This document shows, one piece after another, positions 14,964 through 23,125 of a stretch of 44,488 nt of DNA; position 1 is the first letter of the stretch; each line of letters opens with the position of its first letter. The translations under genes were made by a program, and so were the position numbers. The stretch is from NCBI RefSeq assembly GCF_900114015.1, contig NZ_FORN01000050.1, forward strand, positions 1 through 44,488, written 5' to 3'. The notes under the pieces were generated by a model, which had not been told where the DNA came from, made no database searches, and saw only the letters and a list, made by a program, of their open reading frames with translations. The stretch comes from Caulobacter sp. UNC279MFTsu5.1 (lineage in GTDB: Bacteria > Pseudomonadota > Alphaproteobacteria > Caulobacterales > Caulobacteraceae).

Positions 14964-15421
14964 GCCGGGGCGACCGCATCCAGCCGCGCTCGGTGGCCCG
15001 CCTGGCCGCCGTCCAGGCCCTGTACCAGATGGAAGTGTCCGGCGTCGGCGTCGACGCGGTGGTCCGCGAGTTTTCCGAGCACCGCTTTGACCGCGACGTC
15101 GACGGACCGGACGGCGATCGCCTGGCCCAGGCCGACGAGGCCTTCTTCGCCGAGCTGGCCAAGGGCGTCGTCGCCCACCAAGCCGCCGTAGACCAGGCCA
15201 TCGTCCGCCGCCTGGCCTCGGGCTGGAAGCTGGAGCGCCTGGACGCCACGGCCCGCGCGGTCCTGCGTTCGGGGGCCTATGAGCTGATGCACCGCCCCGA
15301 CGTGCCGAAGGAGGTCGTGATCGACGAATATGTCGAGATCGCCAAATCGTTCTTCGAGGGGCCGGAATCCGGTTTCATCAACGGCGCCCTGGACGCCATC
15401 GCGCGTGACGCCAGAAGCTGA
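14960..15421 (+). CDS. nusB: Transcription antitermination factor NusB
   Basis: This 153-residue all-helical NusB family protein binds boxA RNA with S10 in rRNA antitermination. It begins with the basic segment PRSVARLAAVQALYQME and ends with the conserved DVPKEVVIDEYVEIAKSF and GPESGFINGALDAIAR. I chose the ATG at 14960, which overlaps the ribH stop in ATGA fashion. The stop overlaps the beginning of thiL by 17 bases. The ribH-nusB-thiL order is a common alphaproteobacterial arrangement. Confidence 0.95.
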   Translation: MSRGDRIQPRSVARLAAVQALYQMEVSGVGVDAVVREFSEHRFDRDVDGPDGDRLAQADEAFFAELAKGVVAHQAAVDQAIVRRLASGWKLERLDATARAVLRSGAYELMHRPDVPKEVVIDEYVEIAKSFFEGPESGFINGALDAIARDARS

Positions 15422-16478
15422 CGACGACTGGTTCGACGCGCCGACGCCGGAAGCGGCGGCGGTCGACGACGCATGGTTCGACGAGGCCGCCGCGCCCGCC
15501 GCCGCGCCGCCGGTCGACGAATTCGGGCTGATCGAGCAGTTGCTGCGGCCCTTGACCCGCGGCGACCCGGCGGCGCTCAGCCTGCTGGACGACGCGGCCG
15601 TGCTGCCCTCGCGTCCCGGCTACGACCTGGTGATCACCAAGGACGCCATGGTGGCCGGGGTGCACTTCCTGGCCGGCGAGGACTTGGACGTGGTGGCCAA
15701 GCGGCTGCTGCGCACCAATCTCTCGGACCTGGCGGCCAAGGGTGCGGTTCCCTACGGCTATTTCCTGGCGGTGGGCTGGCCCTCGGGCACCACCCTGACC
15801 GACCGCGAGACCTTCGCCCGCGGCCTGACCGAGGACGGCGAGCTCTACGACATCAACCTGCTGGGCGGCGACACGGTCACCACCTCGGGCCCGATGGTGG
15901 TGTCGGCCACCTTCCTGGGCTGGGTGCCCAGCGGCGACGCGGTGCTGCGCAAGGGCGCCCGGATCGGCGACCGGCTGATGGTCAGCGGCACCATCGGCGA
16001 CGGCTGGCTGGGCCTGCTGGCCCACTGGGGCGAGGTCGAGGATCCCGACGGCGGTCTGGTGCGCCGCTATCGCCTGCCGCCGCCGCGCCTGGCCATCCGC
16101 GACGCCCTGCGGGCCTATGCCCGCGCCGCGGCCGACGTCTCCGACGGCCTGCTGGCCGACGCCGCCCACGTGGCCAAGGCCAGCGGCCTGCGGGTCAAGG
16201 TCGACCTGGACCGCCTGCCGCTGTCGCCCGGAGCCCGCAACTGGCTGGGCTCCCAGCCGGAAGCCGGCGAGGCGCGGATGTCTCTGGCCTCGGGCGGCGA
16301 CGACTACGAGATCGTCTGCGCCGTCGACCCCACCGACGTGGCCGCTTTCCAGGCCGCGGCCATGGCCGCCGGCGTTCCCGTGCGCGACATCGGCGAGTTC
16401 GTGGAAGGCGAGGGGATCTGCGCCCTGTTCAAGGGCAAGGACATCACCCCCGAGCGGCTGGGCTGGCTGCACGGGTAG
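15405..16478 (+). CDS. thiL: Thiamine-monophosphate kinase with acidic N-terminal extension
   Basis: ThiL phosphorylates thiamine monophosphate to the active diphosphate. The family core begins near FGLIEQLLRPL and holds DDAAVL (Mg2+ binding), FLAVGWPSG, LLGGDTV and SGGDDYEIVCAV. I chose GTG 15405, overlapping the nusB end, which gives 357 residues. That adds an acidic, Ala-rich extension of about 38 residues before the core, holding two copies of a D-D-x-W-F-D motif (DDDWFDAP and VDDAWFDEA). Frame and composition support translation of the extension, though starting later cannot be excluded. The extension is not part of the standard fold. Confidence 0.94.
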   Translation: MTPEADDDWFDAPTPEAAAVDDAWFDEAAAPAAAPPVDEFGLIEQLLRPLTRGDPAALSLLDDAAVLPSRPGYDLVITKDAMVAGVHFLAGEDLDVVAKRLLRTNLSDLAAKGAVPYGYFLAVGWPSGTTLTDRETFARGLTEDGELYDINLLGGDTVTTSGPMVVSATFLGWVPSGDAVLRKGARIGDRLMVSGTIGDGWLGLLAHWGEVEDPDGGLVRRYRLPPPRLAIRDALRAYARAAADVSDGLLADAAHVAKASGLRVKVDLDRLPLSPGARNWLGSQPEAGEARMSLASGGDDYEIVCAVDPTDVAAFQAAAMAAGVPVRDIGEFVEGEGICALFKGKDITPERLGWLHG

Positions 16479-16486
16479 CTTTCGAC

Positions 16487-16759
16487 GTGCTGGCGAAGGT
16501 GGTCTTCTTCGGGCCCGACAAGGGCGGCCGCCATTCCCCGCCCAAGCCCGGCTGTCGTCCGCAACTGAATTTCGGTGATGTCCAGACTTCCTGCGTCATC
16601 GGCGAAGGGGAAGCGGTCGACCAGTATGATTTCGACGTCGAGCACCTGGTTTCCCTGAGGCTCATATTCGCCGACGTATACGGCGACAGGGTTTATTCGG
16701 GAGCCAGCTTTTCCCTGTGCGAAGGCTCACGGCTGGTCGGCACGGCGACGATTGCCTGA
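16487..16759 (+). CDS. Stand-alone EF-Tu domain 3-like small protein
   Basis: This 90-residue frame (GTG at 16487) starts nine bases after the thiL stop codon. Its sequence resembles the third domain of EF-Tu: KGGRHSPPKPGCRPQLNFG parallels the GGRH-x-P-YRPQFYF region, and the end SFSLCEGSRLVGTATIA parallels the RFAIREGGRTVGAG strand. No GTPase domain is nearby. EF-Tu domain 3 is a beta barrel that helps bind tRNA and Ts. A free barrel might be a decoy, an immunity-like protein or a regulator, but this is inference. No strong ribosome-binding site is seen, and it may be translated by readthrough coupling from thiL. It could alternatively be a gene remnant. Confidence 0.72.
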   Translation: MLAKVVFFGPDKGGRHSPPKPGCRPQLNFGDVQTSCVIGEGEAVDQYDFDVEHLVSLRLIFADVYGDRVYSGASFSLCEGSRLVGTATIA

Positions 16760-16935
16760 AATTTTCGGCAGATCAGGGCGAGCGGTTGAGCCGGCTGGCC
16801 GTCCATGTCGTCTGGTTCGGTGACCACTTTTCTCCGCTATTAAAATAGTTTTTATTAGTGGGAATGGATGGCCGTCGCGGTGACCACGTCGCCGCGAACA
16901 TGGGGGACATCTGACGGTCATTGGGAGGGCTGGGG
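16760..16935. other. Intergenic stretch with an AT-rich patch before the acyltransferase
   Basis: I see no gene here. A run around 16833-16860 (CTATTAAAATAGTTTTTATT) is strikingly AT-rich against the high-GC background and could be promoter DNA, for example holding the -10 element of the acyltransferase gene, or the edge of acquired DNA. There is no clear -35 and -10 pair. Confidence 0.5.
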
Positions 16936-18165
16936 GTGCGGCTGCAGGAAAACGGACCTGGCGGGGGGGAAGGCGCAGCCGCGGCGCCGCAGGTCGTCAG
17001 CGACGACGAGGGACCTGCCGAGCCGGCGTCGATCGCGTCGGCGCGCTATTACCGGCCCGAACTGGACGTGCTGCGCTTTATCGCGTTCATGTTCGTCTTC
17101 ATCACGCACCGCAACGATCTGGCTCCGATCGATCCGGCGGCGCATCCCTGGTTTCACGCCCTTACCCTGACCGGGGTCTATGGTGTTCCGGTGTTCTTCC
17201 TCCTGAGCGCGTTCCTGATCACGGAACTGCTGGAGCGGGAGCGGGAGCTGACCGGCGGGATCAACGCCCGCGCCTTCTATGTCAGGCGCATACTGCGGAT
17301 CTGGCCGCTCTATTTTCTGGTTTTCTTCGGCCTGGTGTTTCTGAACCAGGTCTTGCCCGGAGCCGGCGCCAATTCGCCCGCCAAATGGCTGTCGTTCATG
17401 CTGTTTTCGGGAAACTGGTACATCACGTTCAAGGGCTGGATCGAATATCCGGTCAATCCGATGTGGAGCCTGTCGGTCGAAGAGCAGTTCTATATCGCCA
17501 TACCGTTTCTCGCCATGCTGGGCCGCCGGACGCTGATCGGCGTCAACCTCGCCGTCCTCGCCGTCGCCTATGGCGTCATCGTCCATTACGCGCGCGGCTT
17601 CACCCCCACCGCCTGGTTCAGCGGTCAGTGGACCAACAGCTTCGTCCAGTTCCAATTCTTCGCGGGCGGCATGCTGTTGGCGCTCCTGCTGCGAGGCTGG
17701 CGGCCCAATTGGCCCATCGTCGTCCGGATCGCCTTGTTCGCCTGCGCCGTCGGTCTGTGGCTGGTCGCCTACACGGTCTTCGGGATCAAGGCCGACAATC
17801 CGCAATCGACCGTGCTGGAGAGCCTGGCGGGGTGGCCCCTGGTGCTGGGGGGCGCGGCGCTCATGCTGGTCAGCCTGCTCGGCACGCCACGGCGCTTCCT
17901 GCCCGCACCGCTGATCTACCTCGGGCGGATCTCCTATGGACTATATCTGACCCATATTTTCTTCTTCTGGCTGGTCTACGATAAATTCCGGCCATGGCTG
18001 ACGCAGGTCACCGAAAGCGCCGGAATTGCCGGGTGGCGGGATAATATCGGCCAGCTGATCGCTTTTGTGGCGACCGTCTGCTTAGCGTCGTTGCTCTATC
18101 GGTTCTACGAAACGCCATTTCTGCGACTGAAGCGGCGCTTTACCTTGGTTCCGTCCCGCGATTGA
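16936..18165 (+). CDS. Acyltransferase 3 (OafA/YrhL-type) membrane protein
   Basis: This integral membrane acyltransferase of about 409 residues transfers acyl groups, often acetyl, to cell-surface sugars. Family marks are YYRPELDVLRFIAFMFVF at about 40-57, the basic segment RRILRIWPLYF, and NPMWSLSVEEQFYIAIPF, in which the conserved Glu-Glu lies before a membrane helix. About ten hydrophobic segments follow. I chose GTG 16936, which has GGGAGG upstream. A TTG at 16921 would add five residues. The N-terminal 35 residues are low-complexity. The gene sits between thiL and hppA next to an AT-rich patch and may be a later insertion. Its sugar target is unknown. Confidence 0.9.
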   Translation: MRLQENGPGGGEGAAAAPQVVSDDEGPAEPASIASARYYRPELDVLRFIAFMFVFITHRNDLAPIDPAAHPWFHALTLTGVYGVPVFFLLSAFLITELLERERELTGGINARAFYVRRILRIWPLYFLVFFGLVFLNQVLPGAGANSPAKWLSFMLFSGNWYITFKGWIEYPVNPMWSLSVEEQFYIAIPFLAMLGRRTLIGVNLAVLAVAYGVIVHYARGFTPTAWFSGQWTNSFVQFQFFAGGMLLALLLRGWRPNWPIVVRIALFACAVGLWLVAYTVFGIKADNPQSTVLESLAGWPLVLGGAALMLVSLLGTPRRFLPAPLIYLGRISYGLYLTHIFFFWLVYDKFRPWLTQVTESAGIAGWRDNIGQLIAFVATVCLASLLYRFYETPFLRLKRRFTLVPSRD

Positions 18166-18229
18166 CGGAGCGGGCTCGGCGGAGACCGAGGAAACCAAAC
18201 CTCAAGTCTTCAGGGTTAAGCCGGACGGC

Positions 18230-18760
18230 ATGATCCGCCCTTCGCCCGTCGCCCGCCGCGCCGTCCTGGCCGCCTCGCTCGCCCTGCTGGCGAGCCCGGC
18301 CTTCGCGCGTTCGGCCAAGAAGGAGAAGAAAGGGGCTAAGGAAGGGGAGGGCGAGGAAGCGGCCGATCCGGTGATCAAGCTGCAGTCGATGGCCCTGCCG
18401 ATCATCGCCGGCGGCAAGCTGGTCAACTACGTCTTCGTGCAGATGACCCTCACCCTGAAGCCCGGCGTGCTGGTCACGATCTTCGAGGGCAAGGAGCCGC
18501 TGCTGCGCGACGCCATCGTCCGCGAGGCCCACGACAGGCCGTTCCTACGCCCCGACAGCTATGTCGCCCTCGACGAGGCCCGGCTGAAGGCCTCGGTCCT
18601 GCGCGAGGTCAACGGCCTGATCGGGCCGGGCAAGGTGGCGCTGGTGACGGTGGTCAAGCAGACGCCCCGCAACTTCGTCGCGCCGCCGGCCAAGCCGGGG
18701 ACGCAGGCCAAGCCGGCGCCGCGCCCCGCGCCGGCTGGGGACTCCGATCTGGTTCCGTAG
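18230..18760 (+). CDS. Secreted FliL-like hypothetical protein
   Basis: This 176-residue protein has a signal peptide of about 25 residues (the n-region RRAVLAASLALLA ends near AFA), a charged Lys/Glu linker, and a domain of about 110 residues. That domain (VFVQMTLTLKPG, then LLRDAIVREAHDRPF, then LREVNGLIGPGKVALVTVVKQTP) weakly resembles the periplasmic part of FliL proteins, including the RDAI and N-x-GPGKV features. There is no membrane anchor after the signal. The Pro/Ala/Lys-rich tail is disordered. FliL stabilises flagellar stators, but no flagellar genes lie nearby, so the likeness is only a hint. Confidence 0.7.
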   Translation: MIRPSPVARRAVLAASLALLASPAFARSAKKEKKGAKEGEGEEAADPVIKLQSMALPIIAGGKLVNYVFVQMTLTLKPGVLVTIFEGKEPLLRDAIVREAHDRPFLRPDSYVALDEARLKASVLREVNGLIGPGKVALVTVVKQTPRNFVAPPAKPGTQAKPAPRPAPAGDSDLVP

Positions 18761-19002
18761 GGCGCCGCGCGACGGCGACGGCCCGCCAGTCCGGCTGAAC
18801 GCTGTTCCCGCAAGCGGTTGACACCCGCCGGCCATTTGGCACTGTCCTGCCCTTGGCGTCGCGACGACGCCATCAGGGAGCATCGAGGGGGCATGAGGCC
18901 ATAGGCCCGCCCGTCGCGTGCGGCCGGGGGCGGTCTCTTCGATCGTGATCCTGTCGAGGCGGCGACCCCTCGTGATTGAAACGCGAAGAGGGCGACTGAC
19001 CG

Positions 19003-21141
19003 ATGAGTTCTTGGCTTTACGTGGCCATAGGGGCCGGGCTGCTGGCGGTGCTGTACGGCGCCGTGCAGACGGCGTCTCTGATGCGGGCTTCGCCCGGCAA
19101 TGCGAAGATGCAGGAGATCGCCGCGGCGATCCAGGAAGGGGCCCAGGCCTATCTGAACCGCCAGTATACGACGATCGCCATCGTCGGCGTGGTGGTCATC
19201 GCCCTGCTGGCGTTCTTCTTCAAGTCCTGGGAACAGCCTGTCGGCTTCGCCCTGGGCGCGTCCCTGTCGGGCGCGGCCGGTTTCGCGGGCATGCTGATCT
19301 CGGTGCGGGCCAACGTCCGCACCGCCCAGGCCTCGTCCGAAAGCCTGGCCAAGGGGCTGTCGATGGCCTTCACCTCCGGCGCCGTGACCGGCATGCTGGT
19401 GGCGGGCTTCGCCCTGATCGGCGTGGCGGGTTATTTCGCCGTGCTGCTGGCCACCGGCCATGCCGGCACCGACCGCGTGGTGGTCGACTCCTTGGTCTCG
19501 CTCGGCTTCGGCGCCAGCCTGATCTCGATCTTCGCCCGCCTGGGCGGGGGGATCTTCACCAAGGGCGCCGACGTCGGTGGCGATCTGGTGGGCAAGGTCG
19601 AGGCCGGCATCCCGGAGGACGATCCGCGCAACGCCGCGACCATCGCCGACAACGTGGGCGACAATGTCGGCGACTGCGCAGGCATGGCCGCCGACCTGTT
19701 CGAGACCTATGCGGTGACCACGGTCGCCACCATGGTGCTGGCGGCGATCTTCTTCCGCGGCACGGAAGCCGTGTCGTCGATGATGCTGCTGCCCCTGGCC
19801 ATCTGCGCGGTCTGCATCGTCACCTCGATCATCGGCTCGTTCGCCGTGCGCCTGGGCAAGAAGCAGAACATCATGGGGGCCCTCTACCAGGGCCTGATCG
19901 TGACGGGCATGCTGTCGATCCCGGCGGTCGGCTGGGTGATCTTCCAACTGGTGCCCGAGGCGGTCATGGTCGGCGGCAAGAGCGTCAGCGCGGGCGATCT
20001 GTTCCACTGCGGACTGGTGGGCCTGGCGGTCACCGCGGCCATCGTGGTGATCACCGAATACTACACCGGCACCAACTTCCGCCCGGTGAAGTCGGTGGCC
20101 CAGGCCAGCGTCTCCGGTCACGGCACCAACGTGATCCAGGGCCTGGCCATGTCTCTGGAATCCACGGCCCTGCCGGCCCTGACCATCATCGTCGGCATCC
20201 TGGTGACCTACAACCTGGCGGGCCTGTTCGGCATCGCCATCGCCACCACCACCATGCTGTCCCTGGCCGGCTTCATCGTCGCCCTGGACGCCTTCGGGCC
20301 GGTCACCGACAACGCCGGCGGCATCGCCGAGATGGCCGGCCTGCCGCCGGAGGTCCGGGTCACGACCGACGCCCTGGACGCCGTGGGCAACACCACCAAG
20401 GCCGTCACCAAGGGCTACGCCATCGGTTCGGCCGGCCTGGGCGCCCTGGTGCTGTTCGCCGCCTATACCGAGGATCTGAAGTTCTTCTCGGCCCACGCCG
20501 AGGCGGGAAGCTTCTTCGACGGCATGGGTCCGGTGACCTTCGACCTGTCCAACCCCTATGTGGTGGTCGGCCTGCTGTTCGGGGGGCTGCTGCCCTTCCT
20601 GTTCGGCGGCATGTCGATGACCGCCGTGGGGCGGGCGGCCGAGTCGGTCGTGGCCGAGGTGCGCCGCCAGTTCCGCGAAAACCCCGGCATCATGACCTAT
20701 GAGACCAAGCCGGAATACGGCCGGGCCGTGGACATCCTGACCAAGGCGGCGATCCGCGAGATGATCGTGCCCTCGCTGTTGCCGGTGGTCTCGCCGGTGG
20801 CGCTGTTCTTCGTGATCCAGGCCATCGCCGGCAAGGTCGACGCGTTCGCCGCGCTCGGCGCCATGCTGATGGGCGTGATCGTCACCGGCCTGTTCGTCGC
20901 CGTCTCGATGACCAGCGGCGGCGGCGCCTGGGACAACGCCAAGAAGGTGATCGAGGAAGGCTTCACCGACAAGGACGGCGTGCTGCACAAGAAGGGCGGC
21001 GACACCCACAAGGCCGCCGTCACCGGCGACACGGTCGGCGACCCCTACAAGGACACCTCGGGTCCGGCCGTGAACCCGATGATCAAGATCACCAACATCG
21101 TGGCCCTGCTGCTGCTGGCGGTGCTGGCCCACGGCGTCTGA
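19003..21141 (+). CDS. hppA: Membrane-bound proton-translocating pyrophosphatase
   Basis: This 712-residue membrane pyrophosphatase pumps H+ using inorganic pyrophosphate. It has about 16 hydrophobic segments. The substrate loops are visible as DVGGDLVGKVEAGIPEDDPR and DNVGDNVGDCAGMAADLFE, and DNAGGIAEMAG recurs later. The segment GNTTKAVTKGYAIGSAG has lysine rather than alanine after GNTT, which marks the K+-independent class. It has its own leader of about 240 bases with a TTGACA at 18818 but no clear -10. A strong intrinsic terminator follows at 21169, so it is likely monocistronic. Confidence 0.97.
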   Translation: MSSWLYVAIGAGLLAVLYGAVQTASLMRASPGNAKMQEIAAAIQEGAQAYLNRQYTTIAIVGVVVIALLAFFFKSWEQPVGFALGASLSGAAGFAGMLISVRANVRTAQASSESLAKGLSMAFTSGAVTGMLVAGFALIGVAGYFAVLLATGHAGTDRVVVDSLVSLGFGASLISIFARLGGGIFTKGADVGGDLVGKVEAGIPEDDPRNAATIADNVGDNVGDCAGMAADLFETYAVTTVATMVLAAIFFRGTEAVSSMMLLPLAICAVCIVTSIIGSFAVRLGKKQNIMGALYQGLIVTGMLSIPAVGWVIFQLVPEAVMVGGKSVSAGDLFHCGLVGLAVTAAIVVITEYYTGTNFRPVKSVAQASVSGHGTNVIQGLAMSLESTALPALTIIVGILVTYNLAGLFGIAIATTTMLSLAGFIVALDAFGPVTDNAGGIAEMAGLPPEVRVTTDALDAVGNTTKAVTKGYAIGSAGLGALVLFAAYTEDLKFFSAHAEAGSFFDGMGPVTFDLSNPYVVVGLLFGGLLPFLFGGMSMTAVGRAAESVVAEVRRQFRENPGIMTYETKPEYGRAVDILTKAAIREMIVPSLLPVVSPVALFFVIQAIAGKVDAFAALGAMLMGVIVTGLFVAVSMTSGGGAWDNAKKVIEEGFTDKDGVLHKKGGDTHKAAVTGDTVGDPYKDTSGPAVNPMIKITNIVALLLLAVLAHGV

Positions 21142-21168
21142 TCGAACTCGAGCATCCTGACGCGACGA

Positions 21169-21198
21169 CGCCCCGGAGGTTCCCCTCCGGGGCGTTTT
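21169..21198 (+). terminator. Intrinsic terminator of hppA
   Basis: A perfect 11-bp GC-rich stem (21169-21179 and 21184-21194) with a TTCC loop is followed by TTTT. It ends transcription from hppA 28 bases after the stop codon. The T run favours the plus strand. Confidence 0.9.
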
Positions 21199-21248
21199 CA
21201 TGGGCGGTGGAGCGAGCGGAATTCGCCGCGCTGGCGCCGGGGCGGTGA

Positions 21249-21821
21249 TCAGTACACGTCTTCCGGATCGAGGATTGGCTCGGGGTCGGCCTGGCCATAG
21301 GCGTCGGTGAAGGCCGGAAGACTGTCCGCCGCCGCGGCGCCGCGCCGCTCCTGGCCGACATAGTCGTGGTCGATCTTGCGGCGGCGGCAGGGGCCGAAAT
21401 AGGCGCCGGCCCGGACGAAGTCGCGGGGGTTGTTGATCACCTCGTTGACCCGGTGCAGCACGCCGCGCGCGGTCAGCGGCTTGGCCAGGAACTCGGTGAC
21501 GCCGGCCATGCGGGCCTCGTCCAGGCTGGCGCGGGTGGCGTGGCCGGTGACCATGATGATCGGCGTGTAGGGATTGCTGCTGGCCGGCGAGGTGCGCACC
21601 CAGCGGATGAAGGCCAGGCCGTCGACGGGCTGCATCATCAGGTCGGTGAAGATGATGTCGACTTCGCGCTCGGTGACGACCTTCAGCGCCTCGACGCCGT
21701 CGCAGGCCGCGAAGATCTTGCGGACGCCCAGCGACTTGAGGATCGTGGCGATGATCTCGCGCATCGGCGCGCTGTCGTCGATGATGAGCACCGTCAACGG
21801 GCGCAGATCGGGCGCGCTCAA
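21249..21821 (-). CDS. CheY-like response regulator with Arg-rich C-terminal extension
   Basis: This 190-residue protein has a receiver domain at residues about 9-130 with acidic pocket D15-D16, phosphoacceptor D60, switch T92 and K114. It lacks a DNA-binding output domain. The C-terminal 60 residues contain FGPCRRRK and a VGQERR patch and an acidic end. From memory, the neighbour of hppA in Caulobacter crescentus (CC1364) is one of the Cle proteins, CheY-like proteins that bind c-di-GMP through an arginine-rich segment and tune the flagellar motor. The arginine cluster fits, but this is inference. It is transcribed downstream of bamE with a 167-base gap. Confidence 0.85.
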   Translation of the reverse strand: MSAPDLRPLTVLIIDDSAPMREIIATILKSLGVRKIFAACDGVEALKVVTEREVDIIFTDLMMQPVDGLAFIRWVRTSPASSNPYTPIIMVTGHATRASLDEARMAGVTEFLAKPLTARGVLHRVNEVINNPRDFVRAGAYFGPCRRRKIDHDYVGQERRGAAAADSLPAFTDAYGQADPEPILDPEDVY

Positions 21822-21988
21822 GATTCATCCCCCAGAAGCTGCGGCGCGGCCATGGGCCGCCGCGATCCTGCTTTGGGAGATTGCCCGGATCGTCGTTTAG
21901 AAACCGTTGATGGATTGGAAAATTGTTGCGGTTTTTCAGCCGCTTATGCTTAACGGTCCGTACAGCGAAACTTGTTTTGGAAAGACGC

Positions 21989-22474
21989 CTAGCGGCGGTC
22001 CTGCGGACGGTTGCCGGGGTTGTCGTCGTCCTGCGGCAGCATGCCGCCGCGGCCGACGTTGCCCAGCAGCTGCTCGAGGATCGTCATCTCGCGGCCGCGG
22101 GTCGGAGTCTCGTGGCCGTTGTAGGCGATGACCTTGCCGTCCTTCAGCGTATAGGTGTCGACCGAGGCGACCTTCTCGTCCGCCGGATTGAACTTGATCG
22201 CCACCACGTCGCGCTTGATCACCCGCGGCTTGTAGAACGCCACGCGGTCGGTGGTCTGCGAGATGTAGTACCAGGCGTTCTGGTCGAAGGTCGAGGTGGC
22301 CGAGGGCGAGCCCAGCTTTTCGGTGACCGTCGACTTGCTGTCCTCGCCGACCTTCATGTCGGCGGGCTTGGCCTCGATGGCCTGGAAGCCCGAATAGCTC
22401 GTCAGCGGCGTACAGCCCCCGGCGACGGCGGCGAGGCCGATGACGGCGGCGGCGAGAACGGCGGGACGAAACAT
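21989..22474 (-). CDS. bamE: Outer membrane protein assembly factor BamE
   Basis: This 161-residue lipoprotein of the SmpA/OmlA family is a component of the BAM complex that folds outer membrane proteins. The signal peptide ends with lipobox VAGGC (Cys about residue 21). The SmpA/OmlA domain follows, with VGEDSKSTVTEKLGSPSATS at about 42-61 and the WYYIS strand. The C-terminal 40 residues are polar and Gly/Pro/Asp-rich, likely disordered. It is divergent from the bc1 chaperone gene across about 120 bases. Confidence 0.92.
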   Translation of the reverse strand: MFRPAVLAAAVIGLAAVAGGCTPLTSYSGFQAIEAKPADMKVGEDSKSTVTEKLGSPSATSTFDQNAWYYISQTTDRVAFYKPRVIKRDVVAIKFNPADEKVASVDTYTLKDGKVIAYNGHETPTRGREMTILEQLLGNVGRGGMLPQDDDNPGNRPQDRR

Positions 22475-22594
22475 TGAGGCTCCGGAACCTAGGCAGGCTG
22501 ACTTTGACCTATCGCCCGCGCGGGCTTAGTTCAATGGTCCGCGTGGATCGAACGGCTAAGTAGTTCCGTGTCGCGGCGAAATCGAGGCGAAGTG

Positions 22595-23125
22595 ATGTTT
22601 CTGGACCGGCTGCTCAAACCCAGGCCCGCCAAGGCGGCGGGGGGTAAACTGTATGCCTCGGCGGCGGCCCAGGCGCGTTCGCCGGCGTTCTACGCCCAGA
22701 TGGGCGTGCACGACTCGATGGAGGGCCGGTTCGAGCTTTTCACCCTGCACGTGGCCCTGCTGCTGGAGCGGCTGAAGGGCCAGGGCGAGTCGGCGGCCGA
22801 GGTTTCGCAGGAGACTTTCAACGCCTATACGCGCGGCCTGGACGACGCCTTCCGCGAGATCGGGGTGTCCGACACCGCCGTGGGCAAGAAGATGAAGAAG
22901 CTGGTCGGCGCCGCCTATGGCCGCCTGAAGGCGTTCGACGAGGCGGCGAACGCCTTGCCCGACCGCTCGGTGCTGAGCGCCGCCTTGGCCCGCACGGCCT
23001 TCGAGGAGCGTGGCGAGGGCGACCTGGCGGCCCTGACCGACTATGTGGTCGCCGCGCGCGACCGGCTGGCGGCCCTGCCGCTGGAGACCCTGCTGCAAGG
23101 AGAGGCCCAATGGCCGAAGGCGTGA
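22595..23125 (+). CDS. Ubiquinol-cytochrome c chaperone family protein
   Basis: This 176-residue helical protein of the ubiquinol-cytochrome c chaperone family (related to mitochondrial CBP3) is thought to help assemble the cytochrome bc1 complex. The body begins near FYAQMGVHDSMEGRFELFTLH and continues with FNAYTRGLDDAFREIGVSD and VGKKMKKLVGAAYGRL. I chose the ATG at 22595 (MFLDRLLKPRP). An in-frame start 27 bases earlier is less typical. Its end overlaps the yceD start by 16 bases. Confidence 0.9.
   Translation: MFLDRLLKPRPAKAAGGKLYASAAAQARSPAFYAQMGVHDSMEGRFELFTLHVALLLERLKGQGESAAEVSQETFNAYTRGLDDAFREIGVSDTAVGKKMKKLVGAAYGRLKAFDEAANALPDRSVLSAALARTAFEERGEGDLAALTDYVVAARDRLAALPLETLLQGEAQWPKA

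Noticed and set aside
18818..18846. TTGACA as the hppA promoter
   Set aside because: No plausible -10 hexamer occurs at 16 to 18 bases from it.
18559..21828. A minus-strand open frame of over 1000 codons opposite hppA
   Set aside because: Only its first part overlaps the real response regulator in another frame. The rest is antisense to the pyrophosphatase and rich in His, Asp and Gly with no domain.
21905..21975. A CtrA-type site (TTAA-like) between bamE and the CheY-like gene
   Set aside because: Only one imperfect half-site is present, without the second TTAA at the required distance.
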